Shown here: piece by piece, positions 23,911 to 32,606 of the stretch
How the letters are laid out: the number at the start of each line of letters is the position of its first letter
Numbering within the stretch: position 1 is the stretch's first letter
Origin: Shouchella rhizosphaerae
GTDB taxonomy: Bacteria; Bacillota; Bacilli; Bacillales; Bacillaceae_D
Length of the DNA: 64,000 bases
Direction of reading: 5' to 3'
Assembly (NCBI RefSeq): GCF_900142675.1
Contig: NZ_FRBS01000007.1
Coordinates: 124,001-188,000 of the forward strand
Notes under the pieces: model-generated
What the model was told of the DNA's origin: nothing
The model's input: only the letters and a program-made list of their open reading frames with translations
Database searches by the model: none
Position numbers and translations under genes: made by a program

Positions 23911-24054
23911 TTACGCGTTTTTTAAATCCGTTTTCGCACGTTCAATTGTCGCCGAGTCGTACCAGTCGCTGTAAGTGAGAATATGTTTAGAAAGCCGCGT
24001 ATTGAAGCGCAGTCTTTTTCGTTCTGTACTGGCTGGTTTGTGGACAGATTCCAA
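23911..24054 (-). CDS. Small basic protein of 47 codons, unknown function
   Basis: On the minus strand a frame starts at TTG 24054, nine bases after an AAAAGGAGG site (24064-24072); the in-frame ATG at 24060 is only three bases from that site. It encodes a basic N-terminal half (KPASTERKRLRFNTR, LSKHILTY) and an amphipathic tail (SDWYDSATIERAKTDLKNA). I do not recognise it. The strong binding site and protein-like composition argue for a real gene. It is convergent with hflX and divergent from aprE. Confidence 0.55.
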   Translation of the reverse strand: MESVHKPASTERKRLRFNTRLSKHILTYSDWYDSATIERAKTDLKNA

Positions 24055-24072
24055 ACCCATCAACCTCCTTTT

Positions 24073-24237
24073 ATTGGTAGCTTTCCCCACTTGAAACCGT
24101 TTTAATCAAAAAACAAAGTGGGAAAATTCTGTTAACTTAATGTTAATAATTGTTTCCCAATAGGCAAATCTTTCTAACTTTGATACGTTTAAACTACCAG
24201 CTTGGACGAGTTGGGATAAAAGTGAGGAGGGAACCGA
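24073..24237 (+). promoter_or_regulatory. aprE upstream control region
   Basis: The region is AT-rich and holds two dyads: TTTCCCCACTT with AAGTGGGAAAA (24082-24125) and GTTAACTTAATGTTAAT (24131-24147). In B. subtilis, aprE is controlled by many regulators (DegU, AbrB, ScoC, SinR), so operators are expected, but I cannot assign these. I see no convincing -35/-10 pair. GAGGAGGG lies shortly before the aprE ATG. Confidence 0.4.
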
Positions 24238-25380
24238 ATGAAGAAACCGTTGGGGAAAATTGTCGCAAGCACCGCACTACTCATTTCTGTTGCTTTTAGT
24301 TCATCGATCGCATCGGCTGCTGAGGAAGCAAAAGAAAAATATTTAATTGGCTTTAATGAGCAGGAAGCAGTTAGTGAGTTTGTAGAGCAAATAGAGGCAA
24401 ATGACGATGTCGCGATTCTCTCTGAGGAAGAGGAAGTCGAAATTGAATTGCTTCATGAGTTTGAAACGATTCCTGTTTTATCTGTTGAGTTAAGTCCAGA
24501 AGATGTGGACGCGCTTGAGCTCGATCCAACGATTTCGTATATTGAAGAGGATGCAGAAGTAACGACAATGGCGCAATCAGTGCCATGGGGAATTAGCCGT
24601 GTACAAGCCCCAGCTGCCCATAACCGTGGATTGACAGGTTCTGGTGTAAAAGTTGCTGTCCTCGATACGGGTATTTCCACCCATCCAGACTTAAATATTC
24701 GCGGTGGTGCTAGCTTTGTGCCAGGAGAACCATCCACTCAAGATGGAAATGGACATGGCACGCATGTGGCAGGGACGATTGCTGCTTTAAACAATTCGAT
24801 TGGCGTTCTGGGCGTAGCACCGAGCGCGGAACTATACGCTGTAAAAGTATTAGGCGCGAGCGGTTCAGGTTCGGTCAGCTCGATTGCCCAAGGATTGGAA
24901 TGGGCAGGGAACAATGGCATGCACGTTGCGAATTTGAGTTTAGGAAGCCCGTCGCCGAGTGCAACACTTGAGCAAGCTGTTAATAGCGCTACTTCTAGAG
25001 GCGTTCTTGTCGTAGCAGCATCTGGTAATTCAGGTGCAGGCTCAATCAGCTATCCGGCCCGTTATGCGAACGCAATGGCAGTCGGGGCCACTGACCAAAA
25101 CAACAACCGCGCTAGCTTTTCACAGTATGGAGCTGGGCTTGACATTGTCGCGCCAGGTGTCAATGTGCAGAGCACATACCCAGGTTCAACATATGCCAGC
25201 TTAAACGGTACATCGATGGCTACTCCTCATGTTGCAGGTGTAGCAGCCCTTGTTAAACAAAAGAATCCATCTTGGTCCAATGTACAAATCCGCAATCATC
25301 TAAAGAATACGGCAACGGGTTTAGGAAACACGAACTTGTATGGAAGCGGGCTTGTCAATGCAGAAGCGGCAACACGCTAA
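24238..25380 (+). CDS. aprE: High-alkaline subtilisin (M-protease / Savinase type)
   Basis: A 380-residue secreted serine protease: signal peptide (~1-27), acidic I9 propeptide to residue 111, then a 269-residue mature enzyme beginning [12 protein letters not shown]. The catalytic triad is Asp143 (AVLDTGIS), His173 ([11 protein letters not shown]) and Ser326 ([13 protein letters not shown]); the oxyanion Asn lies in AASGNSGAG. The mature sequence matches, as I recall it, B. clausii M-protease, and differs from Savinase at a few late positions ([18 protein letters not shown]). This is the strongest species clue in the window. It is monocistronic with a strong terminator. An HTH-TPR regulator lies convergently downstream. 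Confidence 0.97.
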   Translation: MKKPLGKIVASTALLISVAFSSSIASAAEEAKEKYLIGFNEQEAVSEFVEQIEANDDVAILSEEEEVEIELLHEFETIPVLSVELSPEDVDALELDPTISYIEEDAEVTTMAQSVPWGISRVQAPAAHNRGLTGSGVKVAVLDTGISTHPDLNIRGGASFVPGEPSTQDGNGHGTHVAGTIAALNNSIGVLGVAPSAELYAVKVLGASGSGSVSSIAQGLEWAGNNGMHVANLSLGSPSPSATLEQAVNSATSRGVLVVAASGNSGAGSISYPARYANAMAVGATDQNNNRASFSQYGAGLDIVAPGVNVQSTYPGSTYASLNGTSMATPHVAGVAALVKQKNPSWSNVQIRNHLKNTATGLGNTNLYGSGLVNAEAATR

Positions 25381-25391
25381 TCAATAATAAT

Positions 25392-25425
25392 AACGCTGTG
25401 TGCTTTAAGCACACAGCGTTTTTTA
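25392..25425 (+). terminator. aprE terminator
   Basis: AACGCTGTGTGC and GCACACAGCGTT pair around TTTAA, followed by a T-run. Confidence 0.93.
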
Positions 25426-25464
25426 GTGTGTATGAATCGAAAAAGAGCATAGATCGCCGATTTC

Positions 25465-25506
25465 AAAAAGCGAGCGTAAAGGGCTATTGAAGCTCTTTAC
25501 GCTCGC
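25465..25506 (-). terminator. Terminator of the HTH-TPR regulator gene
   Basis: On the minus strand GCGAGCGTAAAGAGC and GCCCTTTACGCTCGC form a 15-bp stem with one G-T pair, followed by TTTTTG. The plus strand lacks a T-run, so it is one-directional. Confidence 0.9.
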
Positions 25507-25517
25507 AGGATTTGCCG

Positions 25518-26777
25518 CTACACGATGGAAAATTCACGTCTTTTGACTTTCATGGCGTATTTATTTAAGTATTCGTTTGCTTTTTCGTACTCTCCGTTTT
25601 TTTGATACCATTGTGCCAGCTCAATTGCATAGTGGACTGGCTCTTCTTTATTATCAAGCTTATCGAGATGAGGGAGCAGTTCCTGTTCGATAAAGTTGTA
25701 CATCGCATCGTCGGCTTTTAAGCGGTGCGCATAGTAGCGGGCTTGAAGCTCAGAACGTTTGTATCCACGTTTTGCACTAATTTCAATAATTTCATTTAAT
25801 TTTGATTCAATTTGTTTTTTGTCCGTTTTCAATTGGAAGAGAACTTCTATGTCTGCGAGAAGGCTGAATACGTAATTTTGGCTGTCTTTATCGTAGTAAG
25901 CACTGCATTTTGTAAAACATTCATGGCTTTGTTCATAGTTGCCGATTTTTTTAAGCAAGACGCCGTAATTGTACATGGCTTGGTAATAAAGCGTGTCGCG
26001 GCTAAACAAGCGTGTGTTTCGCAAAAGGATTTTATAGAGGCGAAGGGATTCCTCTGTCATATTCATTTGTGTATAATTGACCCCTAGTAACATTTGCGTG
26101 TGAAAAGCGCGAATGTAATTGTCCTCTTGCTTAAAAATTTGAAGCGCCTCTTTTGCATAAATGATGGCTTTTTCTGGCTCATTTAGCTGTGTAAAACACT
26201 GTGCTAGCACAAAAGCGACTTCACGGACAAAAATGTACTTGGAAGAATAGTCTTCACTTTGCAAGTCAAGCAAAATTTCTTTTGCTTCCTTTAAGCGGTT
26301 ACGGTTTACTAGGAGGATGCCGTTGAACAGACGATAAGACAGTTCTTCGATCGCGGACAAATTCGTGCGGTTTTTATCTAAGATGGCTCGCTGCTCTTGG
26401 GCAAGGTGGTTTGCTCCGTTCATCAAATGGTAGCGCATCATGTATAAATGGTACGTATTAATGTAATCCGTTCGGGCAATGATAAATTCCTTCTCGACTA
26501 ATAATTTTTGAATCCGTTTTGCTTCCTGTACATCCACAAATTGTATCGCTTCAATAAAGGCTTCCAGCGACTGCTTAATCTCGTTGTGTTGGGCATATTC
26601 ATCTTCTATATTGACGCCAAGCCGGTCAAGCAAAAGGGAAGCTGTAGCATGGTTGGCCTTATAGATGTTGTTTTCAATTTTGCTAAGGTGTGGAATGGAG
26701 CAAATACCATCAGCGAGTTCTGCCTGTGTCATATTATGCTTAATTCGGTAGTATTTGATTGTTTTGCCTAACTCCAC
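25518..26777 (-). CDS. HTH-TPR transcriptional regulator, RNPP-like
   Basis: A 419-residue protein with an N-terminal XRE-type helix-turn-helix (IKYYRIKHNMTQAELADGIC, SIPHLSKIENN) and a long all-helical C-terminus that reads as tandem TPR repeats, for example EPEKAIIYAKEALQIFKQE, MTEESLRLYKILLRNTRLF, GNYEQSHECFTKCSAYYDK and GEYEKANEYLNKYA. This is the size and layout of NprR (423 residues) and PlcR-type peptide receptors, which control secreted proteases in the B. cereus group. The start is GTG 26777. I found no secreted signalling-peptide gene beside it. Its position next to aprE makes protease control plausible but unproven. Confidence 0.85.
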   Translation of the reverse strand: MELGKTIKYYRIKHNMTQAELADGICSIPHLSKIENNIYKANHATASLLLDRLGVNIEDEYAQHNEIKQSLEAFIEAIQFVDVQEAKRIQKLLVEKEFIIARTDYINTYHLYMMRYHLMNGANHLAQEQRAILDKNRTNLSAIEELSYRLFNGILLVNRNRLKEAKEILLDLQSEDYSSKYIFVREVAFVLAQCFTQLNEPEKAIIYAKEALQIFKQEDNYIRAFHTQMLLGVNYTQMNMTEESLRLYKILLRNTRLFSRDTLYYQAMYNYGVLLKKIGNYEQSHECFTKCSAYYDKDSQNYVFSLLADIEVLFQLKTDKKQIESKLNEIIEISAKRGYKRSELQARYYAHRLKADDAMYNFIEQELLPHLDKLDNKEEPVHYAIELAQWYQKNGEYEKANEYLNKYAMKVKRREFSIV

Positions 26778-26920
26778 GTTTCATCAACCCACTTTGTATA
26801 AGTATCGTTAACCTATTTATAAGAAGCAAAATGTTTAATTTTATATATACTTTATTCGCCAATAATATTTAAATTCCTGCAAATTGAGTGAAAATAATCG
26901 GCCTAACAAAGAGTTTGTTC

Positions 26921-26963
26921 AAAAAAAGCGAGATCCCTTTACGTTAAGGAAGCTCGCTTTTTT
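26921..26963 (-). terminator. Terminator of the CwlK-like gene
   Basis: AAAAAAAGCGAG and CTCGCTTTTTT form a stem extended by CCTT/AAGG. It overlaps the last codons of the 26944-27546 gene. Runs on both strands make it bidirectional. Confidence 0.85.
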
Positions 26964-27546
26964 CAAACTCAGTGTGGGCATGTTGCAATTCTTCGATTGA
27001 ATAGCCGAATGTCATTTGCAAGTGTGGATAATCGGTGAAATTTGCCCAATCTCCTCCCCATTCGAAACCAAGTTCTTTCGCCAATTCTGCGACTTCAAAC
27101 CAATCGGGTTCGCCGTTTTCGTTGCCGTCATAAGCGATGTCCCATAAAGGTTCGCCGCCCTCATCTAAAAGGGCAAAGTCAATAGCAAGGCCAAAATTGT
27201 GGTAAGACTGACCGCCTTTTGCATTTGTGACAATACGCCCATGTTGGTCGCGTCCTTTTTGATAGAGACGGTCTTGTTCTTCAGGGGTGCGGTAACCGTC
27301 TGTAATGAGGATCGAGATACCGATTGCTTCTGCTTCTTCAATCAATTTTTCCGTATAGTCAGCTACCACTGGGTGAAGCCCATCCGCTGGGACAATCTCT
27401 TCTATTTCGACTTCTGTATTGTTTATCGCTGTAAGAGAAGGTTGGACCAAACCGTTGAACCAACCTGTTCTAGAGATAAATCCTGCAATGAACACAAGGC
27501 CGACGCAGATCACCAAAAACAGCAGCAATCGTAAAAATGGCCGCAC
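26944..27546 (-). CDS. cwlK: CwlK-like peptidoglycan L-alanyl-D-glutamate endopeptidase (M15)
   Basis: A 200-residue membrane-anchored M15 peptidase: one N-terminal segment (LRLLLFLVICVGLVFIAGFI), then the VanY/CwlK domain. Zinc ligands are His and Asp in GGQSYHNFGLAIDF and His in DYPHLQM; the catalytic acidic residue lies in GFEWGGDW. DGYRTPEEQDRLYQKG is the usual substrate-side block. The WGGDW-x-F-x-DYPH ending is typical of the CwlK type, which cuts L-Ala-D-Glu in wall peptides. The GTG start at 27546 follows GGAAGGGGGG. It fits with the murein-peptide operon at 40-48 kb. Confidence 0.88.
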   Translation of the reverse strand: MRPFLRLLLFLVICVGLVFIAGFISRTGWFNGLVQPSLTAINNTEVEIEEIVPADGLHPVVADYTEKLIEEAEAIGISILITDGYRTPEEQDRLYQKGRDQHGRIVTNAKGGQSYHNFGLAIDFALLDEGGEPLWDIAYDGNENGEPDWFEVAELAKELGFEWGGDWANFTDYPHLQMTFGYSIEELQHAHTEFEKSELP

Positions 27547-27663
27547 AAAATGCCCCCCTTCCAGACGCTAGCTCTTTTTGTTTATGGTACAAACCAGACT
27601 GGCAGAAAGGCAAGCGAGGCAATTGCCTTATAGAACTCAGCAGGCTAGGGGAAATTCCCCCGT

Positions 27664-29004
27664 TCATTCCTTATGGCGGTTGGCAGCGTCTGCTGTAAAA
27701 TGTGGACTGTTTTTTCGACGTACAAGAAAATAAATAAGCCCAAGGATGGTCCAGATAACGCCAATCGTTAACGCATGTCTATCAATGGAATAAAGCAACC
27801 AAATGCAAAAGGCCGCTCCTAGTGCTGGCAACAGCAAATTTGCCACTGTTCCTTTAAGGGAACGGCGTTTTTCGCGAATATAGTAATGGAACACGACCGA
27901 TGCATTTACGCTAATAAAACCAATAAGCGCTCCAAAACTAATGAATGAGTATATGATTTCCAATTCGCCAAAAATGGCGGTTAAAGAAAGGAGGCCAATT
28001 AGGACAATGTTAAACGTTGGCGTTTTAAAACGCGGATGAACATAGCCAAAAAAGCGCTTAGGCAATGTATTGTCGCGTCCCATCGCGAATAGCAGCCTTG
28101 AAGCACTTGCATGGGAAGACATGGAGGATGAGACCACAGCAACCATTGTTCCAGCAAGGAAGAAGGCGTGCATAAATGCGCCCCCGACGTACTGGGCGAT
28201 TTCCAAAGATGCCGCTTCGGCAGAAATGAACGCATCATAATTAGGATAAACAAGCTGCAGCAAGTAAGAAACAGCTACAAACAAGGCGCCCCCGATTAAA
28301 ACAACTAGTACAATCGCCAGTGGGACTGTTTTTTTCGGATTCTTCGTTTCCTCTGACAAAGTCGAGATCGCATCAAACCCTAAAAAGGAAAAGCAAAGAA
28401 TGGACGCACCTGTAAAAGCGGTTTGGAATGCGAATGTGTCACTAAAAAAGGGCACAGGCGATAATAGCTCGCCAGTGCCTAAGCCATTCATCAAACCACG
28501 AATCATAAAAACAACAAATACGGCAGCAACTAGAACTTGGAACGCGACGAATAACCCAGTTATATTTGCAGTTAACTGTATGCCGAGAATATTGACGGTC
28601 GTAATCGCCGCTGCTAAAATAACGACCCAAATAAACGCGGGCACTTCTGGAAAAGCGGCGTTTAAATAAGCCATGCCAATTGCAAAATTGACCATTGGCA
28701 AAAACAAGTAATCAAGAAGCAAAGACCAACCAGCGGCAAAACCAACATTTGGATGGATGCTTTGTTGCGCATACGTATACGCTGAGCCCGCTTTTGGAAA
28801 GGCTTGGACCATTCGTCCATAGCTATAAGCGGTTAAAAGTAGTGCTGCGATTGTAAACAAGTATGATGTTGCTACATGGCCTTGAGTGAGTTGCGCGACC
28901 ACGCCGTACGTATCAAAGACGACTAGCGGGTCCATATAGGCAAGGCCAATGACGAGCAGCGGTACCAGCGTAAGCGTACGCTTTAACTGCTGTTCTTTCT
29001 CCAA
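27664..29004 (-). CDS. APC-family amino acid permease
   Basis: A 446-residue transporter with about 12 membrane helices of the amino acid-polyamine-organocation superfamily. The first helix region reads VPLLVIGLAYMDPLVVFDTYG, and AFPKAGSAYTYAQQSIHPNVG and FSFLGFDAISTLSEETKNPKKT are standard APC loop motifs. Its closest type is the putrescine/amino acid importer group (PuuP/YbeC-like); the substrate is not readable. TTG 29004 has GGGGGTGG five bases upstream, and the 17 codons before it show no start signal. A good promoter lies at 29035-29063. Confidence 0.9.
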   Translation of the reverse strand: MEKEQQLKRTLTLVPLLVIGLAYMDPLVVFDTYGVVAQLTQGHVATSYLFTIAALLLTAYSYGRMVQAFPKAGSAYTYAQQSIHPNVGFAAGWSLLLDYLFLPMVNFAIGMAYLNAAFPEVPAFIWVVILAAAITTVNILGIQLTANITGLFVAFQVLVAAVFVVFMIRGLMNGLGTGELLSPVPFFSDTFAFQTAFTGASILCFSFLGFDAISTLSEETKNPKKTVPLAIVLVVLIGGALFVAVSYLLQLVYPNYDAFISAEAASLEIAQYVGGAFMHAFFLAGTMVAVVSSSMSSHASASRLLFAMGRDNTLPKRFFGYVHPRFKTPTFNIVLIGLLSLTAIFGELEIIYSFISFGALIGFISVNASVVFHYYIREKRRSLKGTVANLLLPALGAAFCIWLLYSIDRHALTIGVIWTILGLIYFLVRRKNSPHFTADAANRHKE

Positions 29005-29034
29005 AGGAACCACCCCCAAAAAAATGTACACTTC

Positions 29035-29063
29035 ATTGTACGGCTTAGAAAACAAGAGTGCAA
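29035..29063 (-). promoter_or_regulatory. Permease promoter
   Basis: Minus strand TTGCAC (29058-29063), 17 nt, TACAAT (29035-29040). TGTAC occurs twice just around and after the -10 box, a possible operator. Confidence 0.75.
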
Positions 29064-29161
29064 TAGTCCATTTCCCCAGAACGGCATTCTGCTATTTACG
29101 TTCACATTTTTCATTTTGGGATTGTTCTTTGGTATGATGGATAGAAAAGGGAGGAGTGCAC

Positions 29162-29989
29162 ATGATTGTAACGCCTAAATGGCTTTATGACAGGCTTGGT
29201 GAAGTCATCGTCCTTGATGCTCGTTTTGATTTATTTGATGAAAAGAAGGGAAAACAGGCTTATCATGCAGAACATTTGCCAGGCGCTCTATTTATCGATA
29301 TGGCCGAAGAAATGGCGGACAAACGCATCCAAGGGGCAGGGCGCCATCCGCTGCCATCTCCAAAGGACATGGCCCAGATGTTTGCCAAAAAAGGCATATC
29401 AAAAGACAGCAAAGTCGTTATTTACGATGACCAAAATGGTGGAATAGCGGCAGCACGAGCATGGTGGATGCTTGAATTTCTAGGCAACAACAACGCCGCT
29501 ATTCTTGACGGTGGGATTCAGGCTTGGAAGAACAGTGGCTACCCGACGACGGATGAGGTGAAGCCCCCAGATGAGGCGCGATTTGATCCGCATGTGAAGG
29601 AAGATTGGCTAGTTACCGCCGAACAAGTGAAAAATAAGTTGGGAAGCGCTGTTTTGGTTGACTCTCGCTCTAGAGAACGTTATCAAGGGGAACAGGAACC
29701 ACTTGACCCAAAAGCCGGGCATATTCCAGGCGCACTCAATTTTCCGTGGGGCGGCGTGCTGCGCCAGGACGGAAACTGGAAGACTGCTGAGGAACTCGTG
29801 CAGCATTTTGCCGCTCTCCCGCGTGATCGGGAAGTGATTGTCTACTGCGGCTCAGGCATTTCCGCATGTCCAAATGTACTTGCATTAAAGCGGGCAGGCT
29901 TTAAACAGGTCACACTATATGCAGGAAGTTGGAGCGATTGGTCTTCACGCAGCGGTTATCCAGTAGAGACAGGCCACCCAAGCCAATAA
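29162..29989 (+). CDS. Sulfurtransferase (two-domain rhodanese, SseA type)
   Basis: A 275-residue tandem rhodanese. The inactive N-terminal domain runs to about residue 140 (VIVLDARFDL, GALFIDMAEEMAD, AARAWWMLEFLG). The C-terminal domain holds the catalytic Cys in VIVYCGSGISACP. The CGSG(I/V)(S/T)A loop is the mercaptopyruvate sulfurtransferase type rather than CRKGVTA of thiosulfate enzymes. It should move sulfur from 3-mercaptopyruvate or thiosulfate to thiophilic acceptors in the cytoplasm. GGGAGGAG precedes ATG 29162; the GTG at 29156 is too close to that site. Confidence 0.92.
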   Translation: MIVTPKWLYDRLGEVIVLDARFDLFDEKKGKQAYHAEHLPGALFIDMAEEMADKRIQGAGRHPLPSPKDMAQMFAKKGISKDSKVVIYDDQNGGIAAARAWWMLEFLGNNNAAILDGGIQAWKNSGYPTTDEVKPPDEARFDPHVKEDWLVTAEQVKNKLGSAVLVDSRSRERYQGEQEPLDPKAGHIPGALNFPWGGVLRQDGNWKTAEELVQHFAALPRDREVIVYCGSGISACPNVLALKRAGFKQVTLYAGSWSDWSSRSGYPVETGHPSQ

Positions 29990-29998
29990 ATGAAATAG

Positions 29999-30048
29999 AC
30001 TCGCGAGACGGGGTCGGTGCTGTTAGCGCCCACGTCAGCGAGTTTTTT
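29999..30048 (+). terminator. Terminator after the sulfurtransferase gene
   Basis: ACTCGC (29999) and GCGAGT close a long, partly paired hairpin followed by seven T. Confidence 0.75.
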
Positions 30049-30146
30049 TGTGGAGAGATGCTAGGCAGAAAAATGTTCCAGTTGCTATACTAGTAAAAAA
30101 CAATCGCTCCCGCAAATGAGCGATTGAATGAGAAAAAGTGGTGATC

Positions 30147-31379
30147 ATGTTGGCTTTTGCATACGATCAATTTTTGCGCCATTCGTTTTCCACCCTTGAT
30201 CAATTTGTGGAAGAATTAGGCGACTTGCTGAAATGTCCTGTTACAGTAGAAAACAGTCACCATCATTTACTGGCCTATTCAGAGCATGGAGAAGGAACAG
30301 ACCAAGCACGAGTATCCACCATTATCGGCCGTAAAGTGCCAGCGCCGTTAATTCACCGTTTTTGGAAAGACGGGATTATGGCTTCGTTAAATCAATCGTC
30401 TGAACCGATTTCAATTGCTGAGATTCCTGACATGGGACTTGGGCCAAGAGTTGCTTTATCCGTTCGGGACCAGGAAGGTCGTGTGCTTGGTTATATTTGG
30501 GTGTCGGAAACCAATCGAACCCTTACGGCATATGAACAGCAATGGTTGAAAAAGGCGGCTCGAAAAGCAGCACGGCTTATGCAAAAAGCGAATCGATATA
30601 AACGTGGGGAAGCTTCAAATGAGGAGCGACTTTGGAAACTATTGACGAATACCCACGAACTGGGCGACATACCAGAAGAAGTGCGGCAGGAGGAGCGGCA
30701 AAGCAGCATCCTTTTAATCGATTTGGCAAACCAGCTTGAACATATGGAGACTGTACAAACACTATTTGAAAACAGCAACGCTGTGCTTTTTATGTTTGAT
30801 GGTGAATTTTTTATTGCCTTTATTTATGGAAAAGACTTAAGGAAACAAGTTGGCGCCTTTGCTGAGAAACTGCCAGACGGTGTCCACATAGCCGCGGGGA
30901 ATCCTTCGTTTGCCGTTGATGGATGCGCCCGGGCTTATGAACAGGCGAAAGCATTGTTGGAATTGAAAAAGAGGTTTGGCAGCGAGCTCGCGGATTGCTT
31001 GTTCTATTATGAAGCAGGGGCGTACAAATATATACAACCTTATGAAGACACAGCGATGATCGCTGGTGACCATCCAGCAATTGAGCAGTTGCGTGAATAT
31101 GATGCAGAAAATCAAACAAGTCTGTTGGAAACATTGGCCATGTATATCGAAAAAGACGGGCACCTTACCGCCGCAGCGAAAGCGCTTCATGTTCATCCTA
31201 ATTCTCTCCAATACCGATTAAAGCGAATTGCCGAATTGACGGGCTTGCATTTGCGTAACCCAGCTGAACGAATCGGCTTATATTTAGATTTACAGCGCAA
31301 AAAAGCGCAACTTTCGGTGAATTCCACAAATGGCATAGGAAATTTTAGGGTGGATGCCCCAAAGAAAAAAAGACCGTAA
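30147..31379 (+). CDS. adeR: PucR-family regulator AdeR (activator of alanine dehydrogenase)
   Basis: A 410-residue regulator. The N-terminal part (FSTLDQFVEELGDLLKCPVT, GEGTDQARVSTIIGR, IWVSETNRTLT) resembles a GAF-like sensory domain. The C-terminus has the PucR helix-turn-helix (LTAAAKALHVHPNSLQYRLK, RIAELTGLHLRNP). Its direct position 47 bases before ald matches B. subtilis AdeR (YukF), which activates ald in response to alanine. ATG 30147 has AGTGGTG upstream; GTG 30138 is a possible longer start. It reads into ald without a terminator. Confidence 0.88.
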   Translation: MLAFAYDQFLRHSFSTLDQFVEELGDLLKCPVTVENSHHHLLAYSEHGEGTDQARVSTIIGRKVPAPLIHRFWKDGIMASLNQSSEPISIAEIPDMGLGPRVALSVRDQEGRVLGYIWVSETNRTLTAYEQQWLKKAARKAARLMQKANRYKRGEASNEERLWKLLTNTHELGDIPEEVRQEERQSSILLIDLANQLEHMETVQTLFENSNAVLFMFDGEFFIAFIYGKDLRKQVGAFAEKLPDGVHIAAGNPSFAVDGCARAYEQAKALLELKKRFGSELADCLFYYEAGAYKYIQPYEDTAMIAGDHPAIEQLREYDAENQTSLLETLAMYIEKDGHLTAAAKALHVHPNSLQYRLKRIAELTGLHLRNPAERIGLYLDLQRKKAQLSVNSTNGIGNFRVDAPKKKRP

Positions 31380-31426
31380 CTCGGGTATACTAAGAAAATA
31401 AACGTTAACGAGGGAGGTCTTGGCAT

Positions 31427-32551
31427 ATGATTATCGGAATACCGAAAGAGATTAAAAGCTATGAAAATCGGGTAGCGATTACGCCAGCTGGAGTGGATGC
31501 ACTTGTTGGCAGCGGCCACCGTATCGTAGTGGAGGCAGCCGCAGGTATTGGCAGCGGCTTTACAGATGAGGAGTATGAGAAGGCAGGCGCAATCATTGAA
31601 AAAAACGCGAAAGATGTGTGGGCGGCAGCAGACATGATCATTAAAGTCAAAGAGCCGCTTTCTGAAGAGTATCGGTATTTCCGCAAAGGGTTAATTTTGT
31701 TTACGTACTTGCATTTGGCGGCAGAACCTGAGTTAACAAAGGCACTAGTCGACTCAGGCGTGACGGCGATTGCTTATGAGACGGTAGAGATAAACCGGAC
31801 ATTGCCATTGTTAACGCCGATGAGTGAAGTGGCTGGAAGGATGGCAACGCAAGTGGGCGCCCAGTTTTTGGAGAAGACGCGAGGAGGGAAGGGAATCCTC
31901 CTTTCCGGTGTGCCTGGGGTTAAACGGGGCAAAGTAACGATCATTGGCGGCGGCGTTGTTGGCACAAACGCGGCAAAAATGGCTGTTGGCCTTGGCGCTG
32001 ATGTCACTCTGCTTGATGTGAGTGCAGAAAGGCTGCGCCAACTGGACGATCAATTTGGAAATGACATTCAGACGATCATGTCGAACCCTTTAAATATTGC
32101 CAGTGCTGTGGCCGAGGCCGATCTTGTTATTGGCGCCGTGCTCATTCCAGGAGCAAGAGCGCCTAAACTCGTAACGGCAGAAATGATTCAAAAAATGGGG
32201 GCAGGGAGTGTCGTTGTCGACGTGGCTGTAGACCAAGGTGGCATTGTTGAAACAGCTGATAAAGTAACAACACATGATGCCCCGACTTATACGAAGTATG
32301 ATGTCATCCATTATGCTGTCGCTAATATGCCAGGAGCGGTGCCGCGGACATCGACGATTGCGTTGACAAACGTCACCATTCCTTTCGCTGTACAAATTGC
32401 CAATAAAGGCGCTAAAGAGGCATTACGGACGAATTTAGCACTTGCCAAAGGCTTAAATGTAGCGAATGGCTTTATTACGTATGAAGCAGTTGCACGTGAT
32501 CTAAACTATCCTTATAAGCAAGCAGAAGAAGTTTTAGCTGAGTTGCCTTAA
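31427..32551 (+). CDS. ald: Alanine dehydrogenase
   Basis: A 374-residue NAD-dependent alanine dehydrogenase (L-alanine to pyruvate and ammonia), needed to use alanine and for normal sporulation in bacilli. Sequence blocks are [20 protein letters not shown], with the substrate Arg15, then KVKEPL with the catalytic Lys, LFTYLHLA with His96, the Rossmann loop [19 protein letters not shown], and VDQGGIVET with Asp270. GGGAGG precedes ATG 31427. A TATACT box lies upstream with no good -35, fitting activation by AdeR. A strong terminator ends the unit. Confidence 0.97.
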   Translation: MIIGIPKEIKSYENRVAITPAGVDALVGSGHRIVVEAAAGIGSGFTDEEYEKAGAIIEKNAKDVWAAADMIIKVKEPLSEEYRYFRKGLILFTYLHLAAEPELTKALVDSGVTAIAYETVEINRTLPLLTPMSEVAGRMATQVGAQFLEKTRGGKGILLSGVPGVKRGKVTIIGGGVVGTNAAKMAVGLGADVTLLDVSAERLRQLDDQFGNDIQTIMSNPLNIASAVAEADLVIGAVLIPGARAPKLVTAEMIQKMGAGSVVVDVAVDQGGIVETADKVTTHDAPTYTKYDVIHYAVANMPGAVPRTSTIALTNVTIPFAVQIANKGAKEALRTNLALAKGLNVANGFITYEAVARDLNYPYKQAEEVLAELP

Positions 32552-32552
32552 A

Positions 32553-32595
32553 CAAAAAGAACGCTTGACCACATGTGGGGCAAGCGTTCTTTTTA
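32553..32595. terminator. ald terminator
   Basis: AAAAAGAACGCTTG and CAAGCGTTCTTTTT pair perfectly around a 13-base loop. It can also stop the convergent lactonase transcript. Confidence 0.93.
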
Positions 32596-32606
32596 TTTGG
32601 CTGCGT

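Noticed and set aside
26831-26872. 13-codon frame as a possible signalling peptide for the HTH-TPR regulator
   Set aside because: No binding site, no export signal followed by a processed tail, and it lies on the opposite strand from the usual arrangement.
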